In this document: positions 56,024 through 63,333 of the stretch, one piece after another | Layout: the number at the start of each line of letters is the position of its first letter | How positions within the stretch are numbered: position 1 is the stretch's first letter | Origin: Streptomyces sp. DI166 | GTDB taxonomy: Bacteria > Actinomycetota > Actinomycetes > Streptomycetales > Streptomycetaceae | Length of the DNA stretch: 64,000 nt | Assembly: GCF_900091315.1 (NCBI RefSeq) | Contig: NZ_FLSP01000020.1 | Span: 37,630 to 101,629, forward strand | Reading direction: 5' to 3' | Translations under genes and position numbers: made by a program | Notes under the pieces: generated by a model | Told to the model about the DNA's origin: nothing | The model's database searches: none | What the model saw: the letters and a program-made list of their open reading frames with translations, nothing else

Positions 56024-57853
56024 TTACGGCTTGAAGCGCAGCACCTGCGGGTCGTGGTCGCTGATCTGGTCGTTGAACTCCGCGTTGATGTGCACGCTGT
56101 CGTACTCCAGGTCGCAGCCGCGCCGGATCGACGGGCTGACCAGGATCTGGTCCAGGACCTGGCTGTTGCCCTGGTAGACGTACGAGTAACGCTCGCTCCT
56201 CGGCAGCGACTTGACCGCCGACCACAGGGCGCCGCCGCTCTCCAGGATCCTGGCGGTGCCGGAGAACTCGAAGTCGTTGATGTCGCCCAGGGCGATGACG
56301 CGCGCGTTCTTCTCGGTGGCCAGGACGTCCTTGACGAAGGAGTTCACCAGCGTCGCCTGCTGGTGGCGCTGGGTCTCGGAGCTGCGCGCCACCGGCTGGT
56401 ACTGCGAGGTCAGCGAGTGGTCGCCGCCCTTGGAGTTGAAGTGGTTGGCGATCACGATGACCGTGCGGCCCCGGAAGACGAACTCGCCGACGAGCGGCTT
56501 GCGGCTGCTGGCGAACGCCTCGTTGGTGGGGTCGATACGGCCCGGGGAGACCGTCAGCGCGGCCTTGCCGCGGACCTTCTTGACGCCGACGGCCGTGGTG
56601 GCGTCGCCGCCCGCGCGGTCGGTGAAGGAGACCCGCTCCGGGTTGAACAGGAACACCTGGCGGATGTTGCCACCCGGCTCACCGCCGTCGGTGCCGTCCG
56701 CCGGGTCGACCCCGCGCCAGTCGTAACGCGGGCCGCCCGCGGCGACGATCGCGTCGATCAGCTTGCCCACTGTCTGGTCGGCGGCGACCACACCGTCGTT
56801 CTTCGAGCCCGTGTTGTCCTGGATCTCCTCCAGCGACACGATGTCGGGCGAGCGCAGGTTGTTCACGATCGCGGCGGCGTGCGCGTCGAAGGTGGCGTCG
56901 GACGGGTCGAGGTTCTCGACGTTGTACGTCGCGACCGCCAGCTCGCCCCGGCGCTGCTTCTCGGTGGTCTCGCGCTTGAGGTCACCGCTCTTGAGGGTGC
57001 CGAGCTGCGAGGCGACCAGGGTGTAGCCGCCGAACTGGTTGTAGTCCAGCGGGCCCGAGGTGGTGCCGGTGAGGGTGTCACCGACATTGGCCTTGGGGAA
57101 GTCGGCGGTCGAGCCGAGCGACTGGATCTGCAGCCGGCCGGTGTTCTGCGCGTCGTAGGAGCCGTAGACCGTGCCGCCGCGGCGGTTGGCGTGCTCGCGC
57201 GGCTTCACCGTGACCCACAGCTCGGTGTACGGGTCGGTGGCGCCGACCACGCGGGTGTCGGAGACCTGGACGTTCATGCCCTCCAGGGACTCGTAGCGGT
57301 CCAGGGCGTACTTCGACGGCCGCAGCGGCAGGGCGTTGATCGAGTTGTCGGCGGCGGTGTCACCGTCCGGGACATAGGCGTTCGGGACCGACTTGGCGTC
57401 GATGACCGTCGCGGCCGGGACCGGGTTGCCGCTGGAGACGACGGTGAACGTCGGCTTGGTGATCTCGGTCAGCGACTGGTTGCCGGACGAGGTGCCGCCG
57501 GGTACGAACTCCGAGACGGTGCCGGAGACCGACACCAGGTCGCCGACCGCCACGCCCTTGGGCGTGGAGCTGGTGAAGACGAAGACGCCCTCACTGGTGG
57601 CCGGGTCGGCGTCCGGGTTCGGGTCCTGGATCCAGAAGCCGCGGGACGAGCCGTAGGTGCGGATCCCGGTGACGACGCCGGTCACATCGGTGACCTGCTG
57701 TCCGGCGTACGGGGATATTCGCGTGGTGCCCTGGATGTCGTGGATGCGCACCGAATCGGCGTGCGCGGGCGAGGTCAGGGCGACGATGGACGTCGCGGAA
57801 CAGACGGCGGCGACGGTGAGCGCGGCGAGGCGCGCGGACGACTTGCTCGGCAA
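56024..57853 (-). CDS. Secreted endonuclease/exonuclease/phosphatase-family nuclease
   Basis: The 609-residue protein has a signal peptide (LPSKSSARLAALTVAAVCSA, ending near SPAHADS). It then has an OB-fold-like DNA-binding unit (about 35-130) and a C-terminal EEP catalytic domain from about residue 310. Active-site segments are VATYNVENLD, DIVSLEEIQDN, VIANHFNSKGGD, ALGDINDFEFSG and QISDHDPQVL. The arrangement is that of ExeM/NucH-type extracellular nucleases used for phosphate or nucleotide scavenging. A TTG start at 57853 with GGAGGG 5 bases upstream is best. Confidence 0.9.
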   Translation of the reverse strand: MPSKSSARLAALTVAAVCSATSIVALTSPAHADSVRIHDIQGTTRISPYAGQQVTDVTGVVTGIRTYGSSRGFWIQDPNPDADPATSEGVFVFTSSTPKGVAVGDLVSVSGTVSEFVPGGTSSGNQSLTEITKPTFTVVSSGNPVPAATVIDAKSVPNAYVPDGDTAADNSINALPLRPSKYALDRYESLEGMNVQVSDTRVVGATDPYTELWVTVKPREHANRRGGTVYGSYDAQNTGRLQIQSLGSTADFPKANVGDTLTGTTSGPLDYNQFGGYTLVASQLGTLKSGDLKRETTEKQRRGELAVATYNVENLDPSDATFDAHAAAIVNNLRSPDIVSLEEIQDNTGSKNDGVVAADQTVGKLIDAIVAAGGPRYDWRGVDPADGTDGGEPGGNIRQVFLFNPERVSFTDRAGGDATTAVGVKKVRGKAALTVSPGRIDPTNEAFASSRKPLVGEFVFRGRTVIVIANHFNSKGGDHSLTSQYQPVARSSETQRHQQATLVNSFVKDVLATEKNARVIALGDINDFEFSGTARILESGGALWSAVKSLPRSERYSYVYQGNSQVLDQILVSPSIRRGCDLEYDSVHINAEFNDQISDHDPQVLRFKP

Positions 57854-57938
57854 GGGATCCCTCCGGGGACGTACGTGGGCGCCGGGACGAGGGTGGAGCG
57901 TGGTGAACGTGGGAGCCGCGACCGGTGAGGCGGCTGCG

Positions 57939-57988
57939 ACGCGCGTAGAGATTCGGTGAACAGCTGTCCTATGAATTTCTACGCGCGT
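57939..57988. promoter_or_regulatory. 16-base-pair inverted repeat in the nuclease promoter region
   Basis: ACGCGCGTAGAGATTC (57939-57954) and GAATTTCTACGCGCGT (57973-57988) pair with a single G-T wobble around an 18-base loop. The right arm contains the palindrome TACGCGCGTA and the left arm a one-base variant, so it looks like a double operator. Confidence 0.6.
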
Positions 57989-58128
57989 AATCTCCAGCCT
58001 GGTCAGGCCACTTGTCAAGGTTTCGGCCATGTACACCCGCCAACGGGTAGATGAACCGGGCGGCATGGGGCCAAAGCGGTCTAGGCTGAGCGGCTGAGTG
58101 GCACGACGCGTCCGAGGAGAACCAGCCG

Positions 58129-59556
58129 ATGTCAGACAGCTCCCCCCTGCCGCCGGTACGGCTGCACCCCGAAGCGGAGCTGGCGCGGGACGCGTTGTCC
58201 ACGCCCCTGCTCTCCCGGGCCGCCCGGCTGGCCCGCTGGGCCGGACCCGACACCCGCGTCGACGCGGGCGGCGGCCTGGTCGAGGAGCAACTGCCCGCCG
58301 CCGCCGAACTCCTCGGCCTCACCGGCGACGACGCCGCCGCCTACGCGAGCGAGGCCTGGCGCGTCGCGGTCGACGCCGGACTCGTGGAGATCGTCGACGA
58401 GGAGGAGGGCACCGTCGCGCCGGGCGCCGACCTGGCCCTGCTCACCGGCGGCACCCCGCACGACGTGCTCGCCGTCTGGCTGTCCGCGCTGGAGACGGTG
58501 CTCGCGGACGCCTCGGTGCCCGACCTCGACGACCTCCTCGACGCCGTGGACCTGGAAGAGGGCGGCGAGATCGACTTCTCCCGGCTGGAGTGGGACCCCG
58601 AGGCCGAGGCGGAGTTCCTCGACGGCGTCCTCGGCAACCTCTACCTGCTCACCGCCAGCGAGGAGGGCCCCGCCGACGCCTCCGTGCCGCTGCCCGCGCT
58701 GGCCGCCTCGGTCATCGTCCCCGCCGACATGGGCGAGCCCACCAACGACGTACTGGAACAGGTCTCCGACGCGATGATGCGCCTCGACGACCAGTTCCGG
58801 ATGCTGGAGCCGGCCGGCCTGGTGGCGTACCAGCCGGTCGACGAGGCGCTGATGGCCGACGCCGACGAGGAACCCGCCGCGCCGGTCGACGACACCGACG
58901 TCACGCGCTACGGCATGGTCCGGCTCACCCCGCTCGGGCTGTACGGCCTGCGGGCCCGGCTGCTGGAGGCCGGCTTCACCGCACCGGCCGTCGGTGAACT
59001 CGCCGACAAGGGTGCCGACGTGCTGCTCGACGGCACCGCCGCCTTCCCGCCCGGTGCCGCGCAGGCGGAGACCGAGCAGTGGCTCACCCGGCGCGAAGTA
59101 CTGCCCGCCGCACGGGAGTTGCTGGCCGCCGCCCGGGGCGCCGACGCGGGCGCCCCGCTGCGCAGGCTGCGCTGCCAGCAGGCGCTGTCCCTGGTGGGCG
59201 CCGAGGCGGAACCCGCGCTGCGGGAAGTGCTGGACGACCCGGAGCTGGGCGGCCTCGCCCGGGTCTGGCTCACCGAACGGGGCGCGCCGGACGTGCCCGC
59301 GCCGTCCGAGGCGATGGTGTACTGGCTGACCATCGACACGGTCGCCGCCCAACTCGCCGCCGAGGGCAACTCCGAGGAACTGCGCGCCCTGGTGGAAGGC
59401 CTCGCCCAGCAGCACAGCGGGTTCTTCGCGGCCGTATGGCGGGTGGACCACCCCGCCACCGCCGAGGTGCTGGAGGCGATGGGACGGCTGCACCCCGACA
59501 AGCGGATCGCGAAGGAGGCACGCAAGGCGGCCTTCAAGGCCCGTTCGCAGCCCTGA
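58129..59556 (+). CDS. Large conserved protein of unknown function
   Basis: The 475-residue acidic, Ala/Leu-rich soluble protein starts MSDSSPLPPVRLHPEAELARDALSTPLL. Its C-terminal third has repeated helical units with HEAT-like character (EPALREVLDDPELGGLARVWLTERG, VLEAMGRLHPDKRIAKEARKAAFK). No catalytic motif, signal or membrane segment is visible. Start ATG with AGGAGA. It lies upstream of the two Y-RNA-like RNAs and the Ro60 gene in the same direction; whether it belongs to that system is unknown. Confidence 0.85.
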   Translation: MSDSSPLPPVRLHPEAELARDALSTPLLSRAARLARWAGPDTRVDAGGGLVEEQLPAAAELLGLTGDDAAAYASEAWRVAVDAGLVEIVDEEEGTVAPGADLALLTGGTPHDVLAVWLSALETVLADASVPDLDDLLDAVDLEEGGEIDFSRLEWDPEAEAEFLDGVLGNLYLLTASEEGPADASVPLPALAASVIVPADMGEPTNDVLEQVSDAMMRLDDQFRMLEPAGLVAYQPVDEALMADADEEPAAPVDDTDVTRYGMVRLTPLGLYGLRARLLEAGFTAPAVGELADKGADVLLDGTAAFPPGAAQAETEQWLTRREVLPAARELLAAARGADAGAPLRRLRCQQALSLVGAEAEPALREVLDDPELGGLARVWLTERGAPDVPAPSEAMVYWLTIDTVAAQLAAEGNSEELRALVEGLAQQHSGFFAAVWRVDHPATAEVLEAMGRLHPDKRIAKEARKAAFKARSQP

Positions 59557-59631
59557 GGGGTGGAGTGCGGGCCCGATTAAATCCATCGCGCGCCGAATAC
59601 CCCGCCTCCTACAGTGAGATCACGACAGCAC

Positions 59632-59710
59632 GCACCTCCCGGTGCGAAGGCAGCGGCTACTTCTCTTGCAAAGAAAACAACGCCGCCGCCGAATTGATCT
59701 CGGGAGGCGC
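59632..59710 (+). ncRNA. Y-RNA-like RNA 1 (no tRNA module)
   Basis: Predicted fold: an outer stem of 10 positions (59632-59641 with 59701-59710, one A-C mismatch), then an internal loop GTGCGAA opposite GAATTGATCT. An inner stem GGCAGCGGC/GCCGCCGCC (59649-59657 with 59682-59690, one A-C mismatch) closes a loop TACTTC... ending in AAAACAAC. The 5' strand, 59638-59663, matches 59726-59751 of the next RNA at 23 of 26 positions. It resembles the Ro-binding helix of Y RNAs. Confidence 0.7.
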
Positions 59711-59715
59711 AGCTC

Positions 59716-59869
59716 ATGGTGGGTGCCCGGTGCGCAGGCAACGGTTACTTCATTGGGATCAGAAGGTTGCGGGTTCGAATCCCGTCATCGACTTCGGGTC
59801 GGTGTAGCTCAACCGGATAGAGCATCTGACTTGTTCCGTCGCCGACTCCTGATCTCGGGCATCCTCCAT
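59716..59869 (+). ncRNA. Y-RNA-like RNA 2 with circularly permuted tRNA module (YrlA type)
   Basis: The outer stem is 59716-59729 with 59856-59869 (4 + 9 base pairs and one T-T mismatch), and the inner stem is GGCAACGG/CCGTCGCC (59737-59744 with 59836-59843). Inside sits a tRNA read from the wrong end. It runs anticodon-stem 3' strand TCAGA (59759-59763), variable loop AGGTT, T-arm GCGGG-TTCGAAT-CCCGT (59769-59785), and acceptor 3' strand CATCGAC. A TTCGG loop follows, then acceptor 5' strand GTCGGTG (59798-59804), TA, D-arm GCTC-AACCGGATA-GAGC (59807-59823) and TCTGA (59825-59829). Confidence 0.88.
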
Positions 59870-59896
59870 TTGCTGTGCCTCCCTCCGTAACCACTG

Positions 59897-59915
59897 TGAA
59901 TTCGGGGGGAATTCA
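59897..59915 (+). promoter_or_regulatory. Hairpin holding the Ro60 ribosome binding site
   Basis: TGAATTC (59897-59903) and GAATTCA (59909-59915) form a perfect 7-base-pair stem around GGGGG, ending 2 bases before the ATG at 59918. The G-run is the only Shine-Dalgarno candidate, so it lies in the loop and translation may be regulated. Confidence 0.6.
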
Positions 59916-59917
59916 GC

Positions 59918-61501
59918 ATGTCCCGCTTCAACGTCCGCACCGCGAAGGCACGTCTCGCCTCCCGGATCACCTCGACCGGCCGGGTGCTGCGCACCTACGA
60001 GGGCGGCCGGGGCCACGAGCGCGACACGCGCTCGGAGCTCTTCCTGCTCGCGGTCGCCAACTTCGTCTCCCAGCAGACCTTCTACGAGTCCGGCGCCGAC
60101 CGCGACGACCGGTTCCGCACCCTGGTGCGCGAGCTGGCGGTCACCGACCCGGAGTGGACCGCCGGTCTGCTCGGCTGGCTGCGCGGCGAGGGCAACCTGC
60201 GCACCGCGGCCGTCGTGGGCGCCGCCGAGTACGTCCGGGCCCGCCTGGACGCCGGTGCGACCGAGGGCCCGTCGAACCGGCGGGTCGTGGACTCGGTGCT
60301 CCAGCGGCCCGACGAGCCGGGCGAGCTGCTCGCGTACTGGACGGCGCACTACGGCCGCAACATCCCCAAGCCTGTCAAGCGGGGCATCGCCGACGCCGTA
60401 CGGCGGCTCTACACCGGCAAGGCGCTGCTGAAGTACGACACCGCGTCCAAGGGCTACCGCTTCGGCGACATCCTCAACCTGGTGCACGCCGCGCCCGACC
60501 CGGCCAAGCCCTGGCAGGGCGAGCTGTTCAAGTACGCCCTCGACCGGCGCCACAACCCCGACACCGCCGTACCGCCCGCGTCCAGCCGGACCCTGGCCGC
60601 GCACCGCGAGCTGATGGCGCTGCCCGTCGAGCAGCGGCGTGCGGTCGTCACCTCCGACGGCGGCGCCGAGCGGCTCGCGGCGGCCGGGATGACCTGGGAG
60701 GCGCTGGCGGGCTGGCTCCAGGGCCCGATGGACCGGGCCGCCTGGGAGGCCGTGATCCCGTCGATGGGCCTGATGGCGCTGCTGCGCAACCTGCGCAACT
60801 TCGACGAGGCCGGTGTCTCGGACGAGGTCGCGGCGCGGGTCGCCGCCCGGATCAGCGACCCGGCGGAGGTCGCGCGTTCCCGGCAGTTCCCGTTCCGGTA
60901 CCTGGCCGCCTACCAGCACGCGCCGTCGCTGCGCTGGGCGTACCCGCTGGAGCAGGCGCTCGGCCACTCGCTGGCCAACGTGCCCGCGCTGCCCGGCCGG
61001 ACGCTGGTGCTGGTGGACCGCTCGGGCTCGATGTTCTACTCGCGGCTGTCGGACCGCTCGCAGCTCAACCGGGCCGACGCGGCGGCGATCTTCGGTACGG
61101 CGCTCGCGCTGCGGGCGGCGGACGCGGACCTCGTCGAGTTCGGTACGACGAGCCGGCGGCTGAGCTTCGGCAAGGGCGAGTCGGTGCTCAAGGTCCTGGA
61201 GCGCTTCGGCGACCTGGGCGGCACCGACACCACCTCGGCGGTACGGGCCCACTACCGGGGCCAGGACCGGGTGCTGATCGTCACGGACGAGCAGTACGCG
61301 TTCAACCGGCACGGCGGCCCGACCGAGCAGGTCCCGGCCCATGTCCCGGTCTACACCTGGAACCTCGCCGGTTACCGCGCGGGCCACGGCCCGTCCGGTG
61401 ACGGCAACCGGCACACCTTCGGTGGCCTGTCCGACGCGGCCTTCCGGATGGTGCCGCTCCTGGAGTCCGCCCGGGACGCCGACTGGCCCTGGGTGGGCTG
61501 A
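59918..61501 (+). CDS. rsr: TROVE-domain Ro60 orthologue (Rsr)
   Basis: The 527-residue ring-shaped RNA-binding protein is the bacterial counterpart of the Ro60 autoantigen. The TROVE domain covers about residues 1-350 (RSELFLLAVANFVSQQTFYESG, then LAYWTAHYGRNIPKPVKRGIADAVRRLY). The C-terminal von Willebrand A-type domain follows, with the MIDAS start LVLVDRSGSMFYS and later RVLIVTDEQYAFN. Ro60 proteins bind misfolded RNAs and Y RNAs and can hand RNA to exoribonucleases. The two Y-like RNAs directly upstream are its probable partners. Confidence 0.95.
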   Translation: MSRFNVRTAKARLASRITSTGRVLRTYEGGRGHERDTRSELFLLAVANFVSQQTFYESGADRDDRFRTLVRELAVTDPEWTAGLLGWLRGEGNLRTAAVVGAAEYVRARLDAGATEGPSNRRVVDSVLQRPDEPGELLAYWTAHYGRNIPKPVKRGIADAVRRLYTGKALLKYDTASKGYRFGDILNLVHAAPDPAKPWQGELFKYALDRRHNPDTAVPPASSRTLAAHRELMALPVEQRRAVVTSDGGAERLAAAGMTWEALAGWLQGPMDRAAWEAVIPSMGLMALLRNLRNFDEAGVSDEVAARVAARISDPAEVARSRQFPFRYLAAYQHAPSLRWAYPLEQALGHSLANVPALPGRTLVLVDRSGSMFYSRLSDRSQLNRADAAAIFGTALALRAADADLVEFGTTSRRLSFGKGESVLKVLERFGDLGGTDTTSAVRAHYRGQDRVLIVTDEQYAFNRHGGPTEQVPAHVPVYTWNLAGYRAGHGPSGDGNRHTFGGLSDAAFRMVPLLESARDADWPWVG

Positions 61502-61533
61502 GTCCGGGCCACCGAGCCCCGGTTCCCTTGAGC

Positions 61534-61564
61534 GTGGCCCGCACTTCACGGGGGTGCGGGCCAC
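61534..61564 (+). terminator. Terminator after the Ro60 gene
   Basis: Perfect 11-base-pair stem GTGGCCCGCAC (61534-61544) with its complement (61554-61564) and a 9-base loop, 33 bases after the stop. Confidence 0.82.
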
Positions 61565-61605
61565 ACCCTTGCCCGGACCCGGACTGACATCTAACATTTC
61601 AGTTC

Positions 61606-62250
61606 ATGGAGGCCATCCGACCCGTCGGGCGCACCCTGCTCAGGGACCGCGCCTACACCGCCATCCGGGACGCCATCGTGGCCGGGGAGATCGAGCCCGG
61701 CGCCGTGGTGCGGGACGCCGATCTCGCCGAGCGGCTCGGGCTGTCCCGGGCGCCGGTGCGCGAGGCGTTCGCGCGGCTGGTGGACGAGGGCCTGCTGGAG
61801 AGCAAGCCGCAGAGCTATACCCGGGTGACCCCCGTCGTCGCCGCGGACGTCCGGGACGCGGCGGCGGTCGTCGGGGCCATGCACGAGCTGGCCACCCGGG
61901 TGGCCGTGCCCAGGCTGGGCGCCCCGGACATCGAAGCGATGCGCGAGGCCAACGCCCGGTTCGCCGACGCGGTCGGCAGCGGCGACGTCGACGCCGCCCT
62001 GCGCGCCGACGACGACCTGCACGAGGTGCTGATCCTGGCCTGCGGCAACCGCGCGGCGGCGGCCACCGTCGCCCGCTACACCCCGCTCATCCGACGTCTG
62101 GAACGACGGCGCTTCGGCGAGGGCGGCGCCTGCCGTTCGCCGGGGCTGCACGAGCGGCTGATCGCGGCGTGCGCGGACGGTGACACGGACGAGGCGGTCC
62201 GGGTCACGGCGGAGATCTGGCGGGGGCTGGAGGAGCTGGCCGCCGACTGA
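61606..62250 (+). CDS. GntR-family (FCD) regulator of the ACC deaminase gene
   Basis: The 214-residue regulator has an N-terminal GntR winged helix ([54 protein letters not shown]) and a helical FCD effector domain with metal-type histidine ([16 protein letters not shown]). It lies 19 bases upstream of acdS in the same direction and probably controls it, sensing ACC, D-amino acids or related compounds. Confidence 0.92.
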   Translation: MEAIRPVGRTLLRDRAYTAIRDAIVAGEIEPGAVVRDADLAERLGLSRAPVREAFARLVDEGLLESKPQSYTRVTPVVAADVRDAAAVVGAMHELATRVAVPRLGAPDIEAMREANARFADAVGSGDVDAALRADDDLHEVLILACGNRAAAATVARYTPLIRRLERRRFGEGGACRSPGLHERLIAACADGDTDEAVRVTAEIWRGLEELAAD

Positions 62251-62269
62251 GTCGATCACGGAGGACCGT

Positions 62270-63286
62270 ATGTCCCTTGATTCCTTCCAGCGTTACCCGC
62301 TCCTTTTCGGCCCCTCGCCGGTGCACCGGCTGGAACGGCTGACCGCCCACCTCGGCGGCGCCTCCGTGTGGGCCAAGCGGGAGGACTGCAACTCCGGGAT
62401 CGCCTACGGCGGCAACAAGACGCGCAAGCTGGAGTACCTGGTCGCCGACGCGCTCGCCCAGGGCTGCGACACGCTGGTGTCGATCGGCGGGGTGCAGTCC
62501 AACCACACCCGCCAGGTCGCCGCGGTCGCCGCCCGGGCCGGGCTCAAGTGCGTACTGGTGCAGGAGAGCTGGGTGGACTGGCCGGACGCGGTCTACGACA
62601 AGGTCGGCAACATCCTCGTCAGCAGGCTCGCCGGGGCCGATGTCCGCCTGGTGCGGGCCGGGTTCGGCATCGGGTTCAAGGAGAGCTGGGAACAGGCGCT
62701 GAGGGAGGTCGAGGAGTCGGGCGGCAAGCCGTACGCCATCCCGGCCGGGGCCTCCGACCATCCGCTCGGCGGGCTGGGCTTCGCGGGGTGGGCGTACGAA
62801 GTCGCCGAGCAGGAACGCGAATCGGGCGTCTTCTTCGACACCGTGATCGTCTGCTCGGTGACCGGCTCGACGCAGGCCGGGATGGTCGCCGGGTTCCGGG
62901 CGCTGGAGGAGGCCGGGGGCCGTGCGCGGCGCGTCATCGGGGTGGACGCCTCGGCCGAGCCCACGCGGACCCGGGAGCAGATCGCGCGGATCGCCCGGAA
63001 CACCGGGCAGTTGATCGGCGTACGCGAGGAACTGACCGTCGAGGACATCGAACTGGACGAGCGGTACCACGCGGGGACGTACGGGATACCCGACGAGTCG
63101 ACCCTGGACGCGATGAAGCTCGCCGCGCGGACCGAGGGGATGGTCACGGACCCGGTGTACGAGGGGAAGTCGATGGCCGGGCTGATCGACCTGGTGTCGC
63201 GCGGGGAGATCGGGCGGGACTCGACGGTCCTGTACGCGCACCTGGGCGGGCAGCCCGCGTTGAACGCCTACAGCGCGCTGTTCTGA
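62270..63286 (+). CDS. acdS: 1-aminocyclopropane-1-carboxylate deaminase
   Basis: The 338-residue PLP enzyme cleaves the ethylene precursor ACC to 2-oxobutyrate and ammonia. Family residues are in [13 protein letters not shown] (PLP Lys), [45 protein letters not shown], the Tyr/Glu segment [12 protein letters not shown] and [15 protein letters not shown]. These favour true ACC deaminase over D-cysteine desulfhydrase. In soil and plant-associated Streptomyces this lowers plant ethylene. ATG 62270 follows GGAGG. Confidence 0.93.
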   Translation: MSLDSFQRYPLLFGPSPVHRLERLTAHLGGASVWAKREDCNSGIAYGGNKTRKLEYLVADALAQGCDTLVSIGGVQSNHTRQVAAVAARAGLKCVLVQESWVDWPDAVYDKVGNILVSRLAGADVRLVRAGFGIGFKESWEQALREVEESGGKPYAIPAGASDHPLGGLGFAGWAYEVAEQERESGVFFDTVIVCSVTGSTQAGMVAGFRALEEAGGRARRVIGVDASAEPTRTREQIARIARNTGQLIGVREELTVEDIELDERYHAGTYGIPDESTLDAMKLAARTEGMVTDPVYEGKSMAGLIDLVSRGEIGRDSTVLYAHLGGQPALNAYSALF

Positions 63287-63295
63287 GCCGCTGGT

Positions 63296-63326
63296 ACGGG
63301 GGCGCCCCTGCGCGAGGCGCCCCCGT
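63296..63326. terminator. Bidirectional terminator between acdS and the TerD gene
   Basis: Perfect 11-base-pair stem ACGGGGGCGCC (63296-63306) with its complement (63316-63326) in the 47-base convergent gap. Confidence 0.85.
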
Positions 63327-63333
63327 CGTGCCG

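Noticed and set aside
59759..59829. An ordinary tRNA gene
   Set aside because: The halves are in reversed order, the acceptor stem is closed by a loop, and no anticodon loop or free CCA end exists. It fits a tRNA mimic within a Y RNA.
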